Below, piece by piece: positions 19,434 through 30,033 of a stretch of DNA of 64,000 nt. The position numbers were made by a program, and so were the translations under genes. The first letter of the stretch is position 1. Every line of letters starts with the position of its first letter. This DNA is from Caldicellulosiruptor morganii (GTDB lineage: Bacteria > Bacillota > Thermoanaerobacteria > Caldicellulosiruptorales > Caldicellulosiruptoraceae). The DNA lies in the NCBI RefSeq assembly GCF_026810225.1, contig NZ_CP113865.1:1570001-1634000 (forward strand), in the 5' to 3' direction. The notes beneath the pieces were generated by a model. That model saw only the letters and a program-made list of their open reading frames with translations, ran no database searches and was not told the origin of the DNA.

Positions 19434-19735
19434 TCATTTTAAAAATTTTCGTGTAAAGTTCAAAAGGTTATTGTAGAGAATATCACTTATCTGATCATCT
19501 GAAAATCCAAACCTACCAAGCACTTCTTTAATTTTGGGCAAATCCTCAATGCCATTTATCCCCTTTGCAAACCTATCAGCACCGTTTGTCTGATATCCTG
19601 CCATATCGCCATATACTGAAGTTTTAAACCCACACTTTTTGCCCTTTTTAAATCAAAGCAAAGAGAATTCTCTTCCAAATCCTGCCCTTTGAAAAAACAC
19701 TCTGTTAATGTATCACTGTGAGCATCGCCATACAT
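19434..19735 (-). pseudogene. Remnant of an M19 (renal dipeptidase-type) peptidase
   Basis: From an ATG at 19735 the minus strand reads YGDAHSDTLTECFF, then SVGLKLQYMAIW, as in the N-terminus of M19 dipeptidases with the metal-binding HxDT. After a frame change it reads GADRFAKGINGIEDLPKIK and ends RKFLK-stop at 19434, matching the C-terminus of that family. About 100 codons remain of a gene normally near 300, so most of the catalytic barrel was deleted internally. It is non-functional. Confidence 0.75.
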
Positions 19736-19769
19736 GATATATAAAAATCTCCTTTATAACAAGCAATCA

Positions 19770-20492
19770 TTAAAATTCTATTATCCTTTTTTGTGTTGCC
19801 AAAACTGTATTTTCAAAAACTTCTTTTGCGCTCTCCAAATGTCTTTTCTCGTCACATTCCGGTTTTAAATGTGTCAGCACCAGAAGCTTTGCACCTGCTT
19901 TTTTTGCAATAGCTGCCGCCTGTCTGGGACTCATATGGTACCTTTTTGACTCTTCAATCTTTTCAACCTCTTCGTCTGTGTATGCACTGTTTAACAAAAG
20001 CAAATCTGCACCTGTGCAAAAGTTTATAAAATCCTCTTTGTATCCAGTATCGCCAGAAAAAACAAAGATCTTCCCATCCTCTTCTATCCTAATAGCAAAA
20101 CTTTTATAAGGATGCTGACCTTCAAAAAATGAAAGTTTTACACTTCCCATCTCTATCTGCATATTTTCTTCAATATTTTTCACTCTGTAAACACCTTTTC
20201 TAATCAAATTGTACTCTTCCTGTGGCTCAGATGGAATAAAAAGGTCTATCTCTTTGCCACGGGATGCGAAATAGTACCTCAAAACCCCAAGATCACTTGT
20301 GTGGTCAGCATGAAGATGTGAGCAGATAATAAAAGAAATATCATCAAAAGTTGTATACTCCAAAAGCTTTGCCAGAACACCACTTCCACAGTCAATCAGA
20401 ATATTACCACTTTTTGTCTCAAGCAGATACCCGGAAGTTGCCTCACCTTTGGCAGGATATGGTCCCCTTGCTCCAAGCACTCTCAAAATCAT
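19770..20492 (-). CDS. MBL-fold metal-dependent hydrolase
   Basis: A 240-residue metallo-beta-lactamase-fold protein of the RNase Z-like group. It has the metal site CSHLHADHTSD near residue 60, a later FSGDTGYKEDF near 145 and VLTHLKPE near 218. It overlaps the 3' end of metX by 4 bp (ATGA), so the two are co-translated. Substrate is unknown; phosphodiesterase or RNA-processing activity is family knowledge only. Confidence 0.85.
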   Translation of the reverse strand: MILRVLGARGPYPAKGEATSGYLLETKSGNILIDCGSGVLAKLLEYTTFDDISFIICSHLHADHTSDLGVLRYYFASRGKEIDLFIPSEPQEEYNLIRKGVYRVKNIEENMQIEMGSVKLSFFEGQHPYKSFAIRIEEDGKIFVFSGDTGYKEDFINFCTGADLLLLNSAYTDEEVEKIEESKRYHMSPRQAAAIAKKAGAKLLVLTHLKPECDEKRHLESAKEVFENTVLATQKRIIEF

Positions 20493-21634
20493 TTTATCAT
20501 CTCCTTGTTATAAAGTAATTCCAAAAACTCAACAATTATATCCCTGTACTTGTCTTCTTCAACCAAAAAAGAGTCATGACCATAATCTGACTCAATCTCT
20601 CTGTAAACCAAATCAACACCTGCTTTTTGAAGCTTGTCTCTCATATGCCTCATCTGGCTCAGCGGAAATAGAATATCAGAGGTTATTGCTATTAAAAGAA
20701 ACTTGGCTTTTATCCTTTTGAGCGCTTCTTCTTCACTACCATATGTTCTTTCCAAGTCATAAAGATCCATTGCACGTGTGAGATAAAGATAGGTGTTTGC
20801 ATCAAACCTCTGAACAAGTTTCATACCCTGATAGTGAAGATAGCTCTCCACCTCAAACTCGGTATTGAAGGATTCAAAAAAGCTCTCAACAGGGTCTTTC
20901 ATTCTCCGATTGAACTTTCTATCCATTAATTTGTCTGACTGATAAGTTATCATGCCAAGCATTCTTGCTATAGAAAGACCTTGAGCAGGACCTGTTTTGT
21001 CATAGTAATCTCCACCGTTCCAGTTAGGGTCTGCCATAATAGCTCTTCTCATAACCTCATTAAAGGCAATAGACTGGGCATTGAGTTTCAGCGGCGATGC
21101 AATATTTATCACTCCATCCATAAAATCCGGGTAGCTCACAGCCCACTCTAAAGCTTGCATACCCCCCATTGACCCACCAACAACACAGAGGATATGATCT
21201 ATCCCAAGCGCCTCCATAAGTTTTTTCTGAACATTTACCATGTCTTTTATGGTTATAATAGGAAACCTTGCCCCATAAGGCTTCCCGGTTTCAGGGTCAA
21301 TTGAAGATGGTCCTGTTGTCCCCTGACAGCCACCAAGAACATTTGAGCAGACAATAAAGTATTTGTTTGTGTCAAACATTTTGCCCGGTCCCACAAACTT
21401 GTCCCACCAGCCCGGTTTTGGGTCATCTTCTGAATGTCTTGCAACATGAGAGTCACCTGTCAGGGCATGAGTAATCAAAATTATGTTATTTTTTTCTTTG
21501 TTAATCTCACCATATGTCTCATATGCAACTGTTATTGGTCCAAATCTCTTGCCACTTTCCAGCACAAAGTCTTTGTTGTGCGCAAATTTTACAAACTTTT
21601 TGTAGCCCTCTTCCCAAAACTCAAATTTTTCCAA
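20489..21634 (-). CDS. metX: Homoserine O-acetyltransferase
   Basis: The enzyme acetylates homoserine to start the methionine branch. The alpha/beta-hydrolase fold has the nucleophile elbow VVGGSMGGMQALEW near residue 155, an N-terminal GPITVAYETYG and a C-terminal YGHDSFLVE with the catalytic His. The frame extends to 21721, but the TTG at 21634 (MEKFEFWEEG) follows GGGGG at good spacing, giving 381 residues, the usual size. It lies downstream of metY and shares its SAM riboswitch. Confidence 0.93.
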   Translation of the reverse strand: MEKFEFWEEGYKKFVKFAHNKDFVLESGKRFGPITVAYETYGEINKEKNNIILITHALTGDSHVARHSEDDPKPGWWDKFVGPGKMFDTNKYFIVCSNVLGGCQGTTGPSSIDPETGKPYGARFPIITIKDMVNVQKKLMEALGIDHILCVVGGSMGGMQALEWAVSYPDFMDGVINIASPLKLNAQSIAFNEVMRRAIMADPNWNGGDYYDKTGPAQGLSIARMLGMITYQSDKLMDRKFNRRMKDPVESFFESFNTEFEVESYLHYQGMKLVQRFDANTYLYLTRAMDLYDLERTYGSEEEALKRIKAKFLLIAITSDILFPLSQMRHMRDKLQKAGVDLVYREIESDYGHDSFLVEEDKYRDIIVEFLELLYNKEMIK

Positions 21635-21663
21635 CTTTTTTACCCCCACCAAAAAATTATAAA

Positions 21664-21722
21664 ATGAAAGATTGCCCCATACATAATCAGTAAAACCTTT
21701 ATTTAAGGAGCAATCTTTCATC
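21664..21722 (-). promoter_or_regulatory. Long hairpin between metY and metX
   Basis: Arms of about 16 bp (GGGGCAATCTTTCATT at 21664-21679 and its near-complement at 21708-21722) enclose a 28-base loop, followed on the minus strand by a T-rich stretch and then the metX ribosome-binding site. It may attenuate transcription or protect the mRNA between the two genes. Confidence 0.6.
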
Positions 21723-21753
21723 GCTACTCTATAAGTTCAACTTAAAAATTATT

Positions 21754-23058
<1,305 letters not shown>

Positions 23059-23083
23059 TTAATGTACTTTAAGCAAAAAGATA

Positions 23084-23126
23084 AAAAAATAGTCTTCCTG
23101 CAGATAAGCTACAAGAAGACTTTTTC
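23084..23126 (-). terminator. Terminator of the SAM-I riboswitch
   Basis: On the minus strand arms AGTCTTCTTGTAG and CTGCAGGAAGACT flank loop CTTAT, followed by seven T residues, just upstream of metY. Confidence 0.85.
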
Positions 23127-23139
23127 AAAATCTTCTTAC

Positions 23140-23264
23140 TTCTTATCTGCCAGGTATTCTAAAAAATACCTGCTGGAATTGGCACCAAGAAAAAGGATTA
23201 AACTTTCCTTTTTCCGGTTGCCGGGCTTCATTGGGCCAGTCCCTCCGCCACTCTTGATAAGAAG
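23140..23264 (-). promoter_or_regulatory. SAM-I riboswitch (S box) aptamer
   Basis: The minus strand reads P1 CTTCTTATC (23264-23256), AAGAGTGGCGGAGGGACTGG, GATGAAGCCCGGCAACC-like (AATGAAGCCCGGCAACCGG), GGTGCCAATTCCAGCAGG, a P4 hairpin around AGGTATTTTTTAGAATACCT and the P1 closing arm GATAAGAAG (23148-23140). These are the diagnostic S-box segments. It should repress metY-metX when SAM is abundant. Confidence 0.95.
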
Positions 23265-23334
23265 TAATTTTGAGATATTTAATTTTTTGACTTGATTATA
23301 CCATTTAAAAATATAAGCGTCAATACCCTACTTT

Positions 23335-23622
23335 TTAAATCTGAATTCTTGGATTTTCTTCTGCCCTTCTGTAAATCACAATCTTTCTGCCGATTACCTG
23401 TACAGGCTCAGCATTCAGACTCCTGCAAACCATTTCTATTGCCTCTTTGGGCTGTATTTCGCAATTCTTCTCAATAGAAATTTTAACAAGTTCTCTTTTG
23501 GACAATGCCTCATCTATTTGTCTCAGCACATTTTCGGTAATGCCTTCCTTGCCGATGTGAACAATTGCATCAAGGGTATTTGCCATTGCTCTTAGCTTTG
23601 CTCTTTGTCTGGATGTAAGCAC
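23335..23622 (-). CDS. yhbY: CRM-domain RNA-binding protein YhbY
   Basis: A small CRM-domain protein associated with ribosome assembly. The frame reads LTSRQRAKLRAMANTLDAIV, then HIGKEGITENVLRQIDEAL, with the GxxG-type loop. The GTG at 23622 after GGAGGGAG gives 95 residues; the ATG at 23640 lies inside the ribosome-binding site. It is in a minus-strand row with obg and ribosomal genes. Confidence 0.92.
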   Translation of the reverse strand: MLTSRQRAKLRAMANTLDAIVHIGKEGITENVLRQIDEALSKRELVKISIEKNCEIQPKEAIEMVCRSLNAEPVQVIGRKIVIYRRAEENPRIQI

Positions 23623-23688
23623 CTTTCTCCCTCCCCACAAAACTAAAACGGCAGAAAGGCAAGCTCCTTTCTGCCGACGCTTTTAACC

Positions 23689-23874
23689 TTATACTTCCAC
23701 TTCTTTTCGAGACTTTCGCCGCTGCTTTTCGTACTCCGGATCCCCCTTTTTCCAGCCGCTTCTCACCTTCTCAACCACCTTTTGCTTTGACATATCTACC
23801 ACAAACCCATTTTCCTTAAAGCAAAAATACGTTGTACTTCCTACCTTGCAGTTCCCACAATTGATGCACTCCAT
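23689..23874 (-). CDS. Small Cys-containing protein of unknown function
   Basis: I do not recognise this 61-residue protein. It opens MECINCGNCKVGSTTYFCF, a cluster of four Cys that could bind zinc, and ends with a very basic stretch (KQRRKSRKEVEV). An upstream TTG at 23895 would add seven residues and follows the GGAGG less well. It sits between yhbY and obg, among translation genes. Confidence 0.65.
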   Translation of the reverse strand: MECINCGNCKVGSTTYFCFKENGFVVDMSKQKVVEKVRSGWKKGDPEYEKQRRKSRKEVEV

Positions 23875-23982
23875 ATCAGAAAAGATGACCTCCAAACCTT
23901 TATAAGATTTTTTTTGTTTGTGATTTATTTTACCTCATTTTTCCCTCTCTGTCTATATCCATTTTTATGATTAATCTAAAAC

Positions 23983-25269
23983 TTATTCATAATACTCAAA
24001 CTCAACATCAAGTATCCTCACAATATCTCCATCCTGAATCCCCATCTCTCTTAACCTGTCAAAAACTCCAAGCCTGTTCAAGAAATTTTGAAAATACCTG
24101 AATGAGTCATGGTCATTTAAAACTATGTTCCTTGCAACCTTCTCTACAACTGTACCTTCCACAACATAAACTCCATTTTCTTTTCTGACAGTCAGGGGTT
24201 TTACATCCTTTTTCTTGTAATACACAAACGTTCGTGGTCTTTCATCATCTTCTTCTTCTCTTTCAGTTGCTTTCTGCTGCTTCAAAATTTCATAGGCCCT
24301 TTTCAAAACCTCTTTTACACCCATACCTGTTGCGGCAGAGATGGGATACACTTCATACCCCATCTTTTCAATCTCTTCTTTGAAAAGTTCAAAATACGCC
24401 TGGGCATCCGGCAGGTCCATCTTATTTGCAGCAACAATTTGAGGCTTTCTGGCAAGCTCAGGACTGTATTTTTTCAGCTCCTCATTGATTTTCATAAAAT
24501 CTTCCACAGGCTCTCTTCCCTCACTTCCCGACACATCAACAATATGAATCAAAACCTTTGTCCTTTCAACATGTCGCAAAAATTGATGCCCAAGACCTGC
24601 TCCTTCACTTGCCCCTTCAATAAGCCCTGGAATGTCGGCAAGAACAAAGCTTTCACCCTCGCTAATATATACAATCCCAAGGTTGGGATACTTTGTTGTA
24701 AATGGATAGTTTGCTATCTCAGGTCTTGCGTTTGTTGCAACAGACAAGAATGTTGACTTACCAACGTTTGGATAGCCAATCAGTCCAACATCTGCTAAGA
24801 CTTTTAGCTCCAAAATTACCCAAAGCTCGTCCCCTTTCTCCCCAACCTCAGCAAACCTTGGAACTTGCCTTGTGGCTGTTGCAAAATGGGCATTTCCTCT
24901 GCCACCTCTACCACCGTGGGCAACAATTGCTCTGTCGCCTTCTCTCGACAGGTCAGCAATTATCTCACCAGTTTCAGCATCTTTTATTACAGTTCCAACA
25001 GGAACCTTTATTATCAAATCTTCGCCGTCTTTGCCATGCATATTGTTAGGTCCGCCACGCTCACCATTTTGTGCCTTGTAATGTCTTTTGTATTTAAAAT
25101 CAAGCAGGGTGTTCAGCTCCCTATCAGCAACAAATATAACATCTCCGCCTTTCCCGCCATCTCCTCCTGCAGGACCACCCGCTGGAATGTACTTTTCACG
25201 TCTGAAGGCTACTATACCATCTCCGCCGTCCCCTGCTTTGACATAAATCTTTGCAATGTCCACAAACAT
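23983..25269 (-). CDS. obg: GTPase Obg (ribosome assembly)
   Basis: This conserved GTPase acts in 50S subunit maturation and stress signalling. It has 428 residues: a glycine-rich Obg fold (residues 1-158, for example KAGDGGDGIVAFRREKYIP), the G domain with GYPNVGKSTF near 166, DIPGLIEG near 213 and NKMD near 283, and a C-terminal OCT domain. The ATG at 25269 (MFVDIAKIYV) follows AAGAGGTGAG. It lies downstream of rpmA. Confidence 0.95.
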   Translation of the reverse strand: MFVDIAKIYVKAGDGGDGIVAFRREKYIPAGGPAGGDGGKGGDVIFVADRELNTLLDFKYKRHYKAQNGERGGPNNMHGKDGEDLIIKVPVGTVIKDAETGEIIADLSREGDRAIVAHGGRGGRGNAHFATATRQVPRFAEVGEKGDELWVILELKVLADVGLIGYPNVGKSTFLSVATNARPEIANYPFTTKYPNLGIVYISEGESFVLADIPGLIEGASEGAGLGHQFLRHVERTKVLIHIVDVSGSEGREPVEDFMKINEELKKYSPELARKPQIVAANKMDLPDAQAYFELFKEEIEKMGYEVYPISAATGMGVKEVLKRAYEILKQQKATEREEEDDERPRTFVYYKKKDVKPLTVRKENGVYVVEGTVVEKVARNIVLNDHDSFRYFQNFLNRLGVFDRLREMGIQDGDIVRILDVEFEYYE

Positions 25270-25373
25270 GAATATCTCACCTCTTTTAAGAACAACTAAA
25301 AGATACAAAAAAAGAGACAAACCTCTTTTGTCAGTTTGCCTCTTTTTGAAAAGCGTTAAACCATAATAGATTT

Positions 25374-25673
25374 TTATTGAGCAGCAACCATCTCTTCAGC
25401 TGGAATAACAGACACAACTTTTCTTCCTCTCTTGTTTTCAAACTTTACATACCCTGTAACTAAAGCAAAAAGTGTGTCATCTCCACCACGACCGACATTC
25501 TTGCCTGGGTGGAATTTAGTTCCCCTCTGTCTTACCAAGATGTTTCCTGCCAAAACAAACTGACCGTCTGACCTTTTAACACCAAGTCTTTTTGACTCGC
25601 TGTCTCTTCCGTTTCTTGTTGAACCACCAGCTTTCTTGTGTGCAAACAGCTGAATGTCAAATATTAACTTCAT
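25374..25673 (-). CDS. rpmA: 50S ribosomal protein L27 with cleavable N-terminal extension
   Basis: L27 lies near the peptidyl-transferase centre. The sequence begins [20 protein letters not shown], so residues 1-11 form the Firmicute N-terminal extension that ends in a LFA|HKK site cut by Prp. The gene overlaps prp by 17 bp, matching the known dependence of L27 maturation on Prp. 99 residues is normal for the extended form. Confidence 0.95.
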   Translation of the reverse strand: MKLIFDIQLFAHKKAGGSTRNGRDSESKRLGVKRSDGQFVLAGNILVRQRGTKFHPGKNVGRGGDDTLFALVTGYVKFENKRGRKVVSVIPAEEMVAAQ

Positions 25674-26007
25674 CCTCTTTCACCTCCACTTTAACATATT
25701 TTGGATACTGAGATTCTAACTCTTTTAACGCTAAATATGCTGTTTGAAGAAGAAGCGAACAGCCCTTTGTTACTTCTTCATTGTTATTTAGCACTTCAAA
25801 TTCTAAATAGCCTTCTTTTTGTTCTAACGAATGCTCAGCTTTCAATATCTCAATACAGCCATTTACATTTGCAAGTACTATTGAAGAGACTGCACTGCAA
25901 ACAATATCTTTACCTTTCGGAGCAAAATGGCTGTGCCCTTTGACAACTATTTTATAATACCCTTTCTTTTGTGATTTTAAAAAAGTAGCTTCAATCATGG
26001 TTGACAA
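25657..26007 (-). CDS. prp: Ribosomal-processing cysteine protease Prp
   Basis: Prp removes the N-terminal extension of L27. The catalytic pair is visible in [19 protein letters not shown] (His near residue 25, Cys near 37). It lies between rplU and rpmA, the conserved Firmicute order. The start is either the TTG at 26007 or the ATG at 25998 (MIEATFLKS). Confidence 0.93.
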   Translation of the reverse strand: MSTMIEATFLKSQKKGYYKIVVKGHSHFAPKGKDIVCSAVSSIVLANVNGCIEILKAEHSLEQKEGYLEFEVLNNNEEVTKGCSLLLQTAYLALKELESQYPKYVKVEVKEDEVNI

Positions 26008-26017
26008 TTTAACCTAC

Positions 26018-26329
26018 TTACTTTGCTATTTTTGTTATCTGAATCTTTGTATACCACTGGCGATGTCCAAGTTTTCTGTGGTAACCTGTTTTTGATTTGT
26101 AAGTAAATACTATGATTTTCTTATCCTTTGCATGTTCTAAAACCTTTGCTTCAACATATGCGCCATCTACATATGGCTTTCCAACAACAAACCCATCGTC
26201 AGACGAAATTGCCAACACCTTATCAATCTTTACCACAGAGTCAACATCAGCTTTTAATTTTTCAACCTTTAAAACGTCGCCTTCCTGCACCTTATATTGC
26301 TTTCCACCTGTTTCAATTATTGCATACAT
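26018..26329 (-). CDS. rplU: 50S ribosomal protein L21
   Basis: A 23S rRNA-binding ribosomal protein. The canonical start [18 protein letters not shown] is at 26329, after AGGAGGT and AAAAGAGG, giving 103 residues; the open frame extends to 26428 through the leader. The C-terminal [16 protein letters not shown] motif is typical. It heads the rplU-prp-rpmA operon. Confidence 0.96.
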   Translation of the reverse strand: MYAIIETGGKQYKVQEGDVLKVEKLKADVDSVVKIDKVLAISSDDGFVVGKPYVDGAYVEAKVLEHAKDKKIIVFTYKSKTGYHRKLGHRQWYTKIQITKIAK

Positions 26330-26354
26330 CCTCTTTTCCATACCTCCTGCTTTT

Positions 26355-26425
26355 AAGAAATTTTTCAAATTCTGCCTGCACGCCGCTACGGGAGCAATTT
26401 GCCCTTTGCGAGCGCTATAAAACAA
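26355..26425 (-). promoter_or_regulatory. Putative L21 leader RNA
   Basis: The rplU leader is GC-rich compared with its surroundings and contains CGCTCGCAAAGGGCAAATTG and CCCGTAGCGGCGTGCAGGC, which can fold into the short stems expected of the Firmicute L21 leader. I assign it by position and look, not by a covariance search. Confidence 0.55.
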
Positions 26426-26496
26426 CATTCAATATTATAGCATTGAACAGCATTCATTACAATAGCAAATTTTCCTCAAAACCCTTTGTGTCTTTA

Positions 26497-27033
26497 TTAT
26501 TTTGTTTCCTTGTAAAACCTCTCTTTTTCACTGTAAATGCAGCCGCAATACTTTTGCATATAAAGTCCCATCTCTCTTGCTTTTTGCCTTCCTTCTCTAA
26601 ATCCTTCCCTGAAATCTCTATAATAAAACTCAATCTCGTACTTTTTTGAAATGGCTTCTCCAAGTTCTTTTATAAGCTCATGCTTTTGATAAGGACTTAC
26701 CAAAAGAGAGGTTGTAAAGGCATCAAACCTACTTTTTTTGGCAACAAAGGCAGTTCTTTCTAACCTCACAGAATAACAATAAATACACCTTGCATTTTCT
26801 CTAAAAGCACAGTTTCGTAAAAACTCTTCCAAAGGGTACTCATCTATCACAATAAGTTTTTTACCGCGCAGGTCATAAAAAATCTTTGCTGAATCTAATC
26901 TGTTTTTAAACTCTGTATAAGGATGAATGTTTGGATTGAAAAAAAGCCCAAAAACTTCATGCCCTTCTTCACTTAGCTTTTCCAAAGGGTACACACTACA
27001 AGGACCACAGCATGTGTGCATAAGTAACCTCAT
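26497..27033 (-). CDS. queH: Epoxyqueuosine reductase QueH
   Basis: The last enzyme of queuosine tRNA modification, of the non-QueG (DUF208) type. 178 residues carry the Fe-S and metal Cys motifs HTCCGPCS near residue 8, [12 protein letters not shown] near 82 and [13 protein letters not shown] near 162. It overlaps ruvB by 4 bp. A biosynthetic cluster for queuosine is not in the window. Confidence 0.93.
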   Translation of the reverse strand: MRLLMHTCCGPCSVYPLEKLSEEGHEVFGLFFNPNIHPYTEFKNRLDSAKIFYDLRGKKLIVIDEYPLEEFLRNCAFRENARCIYCYSVRLERTAFVAKKSRFDAFTTSLLVSPYQKHELIKELGEAISKKYEIEFYYRDFREGFREGRQKAREMGLYMQKYCGCIYSEKERFYKETK

Positions 27034-28046
27034 CTTTTATCACCACTTTCTTTGACATTAAACTTTATCTTTGCAATGTGATTTATAGCTTTTTGAGTGG
27101 CAACTCTTCCTCGCGCAGTCTTTACTAAAAAACCTTCCTGAATCAAATAAGGTTCATAGATATCTTCAATTGTCCCTTCATCTTCTCCAATGGCAGCTGC
27201 AATTGTAGAAAGTCCAACAGGTCCTCCACCAAACTTGTAAACTATTGCTTCTAAAATGTTCCTGTCAACAAGGTCAAGTCCATATTCGTCCACCTCAAAC
27301 ATCTCAAGACCACTTTTTGCAACTTCATATGTTATACTTCCTGTGTGCTTTACCATAGCATAATCTCTAAGTCTTCTAAGTAGCCTGTTTGCAACTCTTG
27401 GAGTTCCTCTTGAGCGCTTTGCAATCTCTATGCATGCTTCTTTTTCTATATCGCACTTTAAAATACTGGCAGACCTCATAACAATCTGACTCAGCTCTTC
27501 AACTGTGTAGTAGTCAAGCCTTTCTATTATTCCAAACCTGTCTCTCAGCGGTGATGATAAAAGACCTGCCCTTGTTGTTGCTCCAATGAGTGTAAAAGGT
27601 GGCAAAGTCAATCTTATGGTCTTCGCAGACGGACCTTTACCAATCACAATATCAACCTTTTTGTCTTCCATTGCAGGATACAAAACCTCTTCGATTGTCC
27701 TGTTTAATCTGTGAATTTCATCAATGAACAGAATATTATTTTCACCAATGTTCGTAAGAATAGCAACAAGATCGCCTGCTCTCTCTATTGCAGGGCCAGA
27801 TGTTACTTTTATATCAACTCCCATTTCATTTGCAATGATGTTTGCCAATGTTGTTTTTCCAAGACCAGGTGGACCATATAAGAGTACATGGTCAAGAGGT
27901 TCTTTTCTTTTTTTGGCAGCTTCAATAAAGATTTTTATTTTTTCTTTCACTTTTTGCTGGCCTATATAATCTTCAAGTGTCTTTGGTCGCAGTGATTCCT
28001 CATGAACATCCTCAATAGAAAATTTATTATCCAGTAATCTCTCCAT
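27030..28046 (-). CDS. ruvB: Holliday junction branch migration ATPase RuvB
   Basis: The hexameric motor of branch migration. 338 residues include [12 protein letters not shown] at the N-terminus, Walker [14 protein letters not shown] near 60, Walker [11 protein letters not shown] near 108, the sensor GATTRAG near 155 and the C-terminal winged helix [13 protein letters not shown]. It overlaps queH and lies 32 bp after ruvA in the ruvC-ruvA-ruvB operon. Confidence 0.97.
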   Translation of the reverse strand: MERLLDNKFSIEDVHEESLRPKTLEDYIGQQKVKEKIKIFIEAAKKRKEPLDHVLLYGPPGLGKTTLANIIANEMGVDIKVTSGPAIERAGDLVAILTNIGENNILFIDEIHRLNRTIEEVLYPAMEDKKVDIVIGKGPSAKTIRLTLPPFTLIGATTRAGLLSSPLRDRFGIIERLDYYTVEELSQIVMRSASILKCDIEKEACIEIAKRSRGTPRVANRLLRRLRDYAMVKHTGSITYEVAKSGLEMFEVDEYGLDLVDRNILEAIVYKFGGGPVGLSTIAAAIGEDEGTIEDIYEPYLIQEGFLVKTARGRVATQKAINHIAKIKFNVKESGDKR

Positions 28047-28078
28047 TTTATTTCATTCCTCTTTGAATTGGTTTTTTC

Positions 28079-28672
28079 TCAAATCTTTGATAACTTTTTC
28101 AAAGCAAGTTTTATTCCATCTTCCAAAGAAAGTTCAGAAAAATCTTCGGATGAAAGAACCTGGTTGATTTCATCTATCTCATATCCCAAGGATAAAAGTG
28201 CTAAAGATATTTCTTCAAGCTTTTCATAAGTTTTTTCTTCTGTACCTGAAGTAGAAGCTACTTTGAACTCTTTCTTGAGTGTCTCTTTAAGTTCAAGAAT
28301 TATTCTGCTTGCAGTTTTTTTCCCAATTCCTTTTACCTTCTCAAGTCTTGCCACATTTCCCTTTGCAATTTCCACAATAAGCTGTTGATAATCTATTGAT
28401 GAAAGAATCTGAAGAGCTAATTTGCTGCCAACACCGGTTACCTTCTGTAGCTTCAAAAAAAGTTCTCTTTCTTCCCTTGTCAAAAAACCGTAACATTCAA
28501 GCTCTGATAAATTTTCGTTAAACTTTAGGCTAACATACACTCTCTTTTCTTTGCCTAAAAATTCAGAGAATTTTGTGCTATTACAAAATATTTTTATGTA
28601 TATGTTATTGTAATTGAGGATAACATAATTATTAAATACCTCTTGGATGGTTCCCACAATAGAATCTATCAT
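28079..28672 (-). CDS. ruvA: Holliday junction DNA-binding protein RuvA
   Basis: The junction-binding partner of RuvB has 197 residues, with an N-terminal OB fold (MIDSIVGTIQEV), two helix-hairpin-helix motifs (LQKVTGVGSKLALQIL near 72 and LEKVKGIGKKTASRII near 108) and a C-terminal RuvB-contacting domain. It overlaps ruvC by 4 bp. Confidence 0.96.
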   Translation of the reverse strand: MIDSIVGTIQEVFNNYVILNYNNIYIKIFCNSTKFSEFLGKEKRVYVSLKFNENLSELECYGFLTREERELFLKLQKVTGVGSKLALQILSSIDYQQLIVEIAKGNVARLEKVKGIGKKTASRIILELKETLKKEFKVASTSGTEEKTYEKLEEISLALLSLGYEIDEINQVLSSEDFSELSLEDGIKLALKKLSKI

Positions 28673-29169
28673 ACTTCATCCTCCTGATAAAGTACCGAAG
28701 AGCTTGACAGTATATGACACATCGCAACAGCCAAAGCATCTGCAACATCATCTGGCTTAGGAATTTCAGAAAGACCAAGTAGACTTTTTACCATTTTTTG
28801 TATTTGAGTTTTATCTGCTCTACCATATCCAGTTATGGATTGTTTAACTTGCAAGGGGGTATATTCGTAAATGCTCAGGTTATTCTGAATACATGTGAGA
28901 ATAATCACACCTCTTGCCTCACCAATTGTGATAGCAGTTTTGGAGTTTTTACTGAAAAAAAGTTCTTCAATTGCAACAACGTCAGGCTGATACAGCGAAA
29001 TTATGCTACAAAGCTCAGTATAAAGATGTAAAAGTCTCATCGACTTTTTGAGACTGCTCGAAGTTTCTATTCTGCCATAGTCGATTACTTTAAACTCTGA
29101 GCCATTTTTAGACTCTATAATTCCATAACCAGTCAGCGCAATCCCGGGGTCAATACCAAGCACTCGCAA
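28669..29169 (-). CDS. ruvC: Holliday junction resolvase RuvC
   Basis: The endonuclease that resolves four-way junctions has 166 residues. The acidic residues are in LGIDPGIALTGYG (Asp 7), AIEELFFSKNSKTA (near 68) and PDDVADALAVAMCH (near 140). The start is a TTG at 29169 or GTG two codons later. It is first in the ruvCAB operon. Confidence 0.96.
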   Translation of the reverse strand: MRVLGIDPGIALTGYGIIESKNGSEFKVIDYGRIETSSSLKKSMRLLHLYTELCSIISLYQPDVVAIEELFFSKNSKTAITIGEARGVIILTCIQNNLSIYEYTPLQVKQSITGYGRADKTQIQKMVKSLLGLSEIPKPDDVADALAVAMCHILSSSSVLYQEDEV

Positions 29170-29274
29170 CTTTTCTCAAATCCTTTCTCTATATTTCGAA
29201 TTTTTAAACTCCTCAAACATTGATTCTTTATTCATTTTAGCACAATTTAATTTTTTTATCTACAAAATATATGC

Positions 29275-29303
29275 TTGCATTTTTATTCTTTTTAACTTAT
29301 AAT
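29275..29303 (+). promoter_or_regulatory. Promoter of GNAT gene copy 1
   Basis: A -35 TTGCAT (29275-29280) and -10 TATAAT (29298-29303) are separated by 17 bp. A near-identical promoter stands without a gene at 40057-40085. Confidence 0.8.
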
Positions 29304-29327
29304 TATGCATTGAAGGAGGAAAGAATA

Positions 29328-29635
29328 ATGGAATTTGTGGTTCGAAGAGCAACTTATGACGATGTAAAGGCTATAAAAGAGATAACAAAAGAGGCGTTTA
29401 CAAAGTATTGTGAGCTTGCAGGTATTGACCCTGCCAAAAATGCGGCTGTGAATGAGACTGAAGAGGATATAAAAAGGGATATTGATACCAAAGAGGTTTA
29501 TGTTGCTTTTATGGACGGAATAATTGTGGGCACAATCAGGGTTGAAATCTTTCCTGACAAAACAGCATATATAAGCAGGTTTGGAGTAAGACTCAACTAT
29601 CAAAATAACGGTGTTGGAAAAGCTCTCATGAAGGT
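29328..29635 (+). repeat. 308-bp exact direct repeat (with 42009-42316)
   Basis: The 5' 308 bp of the two GNAT genes are identical by direct reading, while flanks on both sides differ. The repeats lie in direct orientation and bracket the lanthipeptide cluster and mobile-element debris (about 12.7 kb apart). They could recombine to excise the island. Confidence 0.93.
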
Positions 29636-29810
29636 GGTTGATGAGAGATTAAAAGAGCTTGGAGTTAAAAAGGTTTATCTTCATACAGCATCCAAGGTAA
29701 GGGACTTGGTTCGATTTTATTATGCAAGAGGTTTTTATATTGTGTCAACATCAAATGAAAATGGGTATATTAGAGCACTTTTGTGTAAAGAGTATGATGA
29801 AGAAAATTAA
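29328..29810 (+). CDS. GNAT-family N-acetyltransferase, copy 1
   Basis: A 160-residue acetyl-CoA-dependent acetyltransferase with the acetyl-CoA-binding loop NYQNNGVGKAL near residue 97 and VYLHTASKVRDLVRFYYARG near 120. Substrate is unknown. The start at 29328 follows AAGGAGG; an upstream in-frame extension covers the promoter. The first 308 bp are identical to the copy at 42009; the last ~160 bp differ at about 25 positions, nearly all silent. Its 3' flank keeps only AAAGGGCTTTG, the left arm of the terminator found after copy 2, so the island begins here. Confidence 0.88.
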   Translation: MEFVVRRATYDDVKAIKEITKEAFTKYCELAGIDPAKNAAVNETEEDIKRDIDTKEVYVAFMDGIIVGTIRVEIFPDKTAYISRFGVRLNYQNNGVGKALMKVVDERLKELGVKKVYLHTASKVRDLVRFYYARGFYIVSTSNENGYIRALLCKEYDEEN

Positions 29811-30033
29811 AGGGCTTTGTATAAACGTTTCTATACCTGTAAATAAATAACAGTAAATAATAATTATGAAAAATAAGCTTTAAAAAGATAAAGTATCTTC
29901 CCGTAAAATAAAAAAATAAGTGGTCCAACTCAGTGAGAAAACATAACAAAAAGAGCTATTTTTATAGTGCAAATTACTAATAGGTTAACAGTTTCAAATC
30001 GTGTAGGCATTTTTCTTGATTTTTATATTGCAA

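Noticed and set aside
24439..25299. Long plus-strand open frames opposite obg
   Set aside because: They are antisense shadows of a clearly conserved GTPase gene.
29292..29603. A 103-codon antisense frame repeated opposite both GNAT genes
   Set aside because: It repeats only because the GNAT gene is duplicated; it has no ribosome-binding site and no family resemblance.
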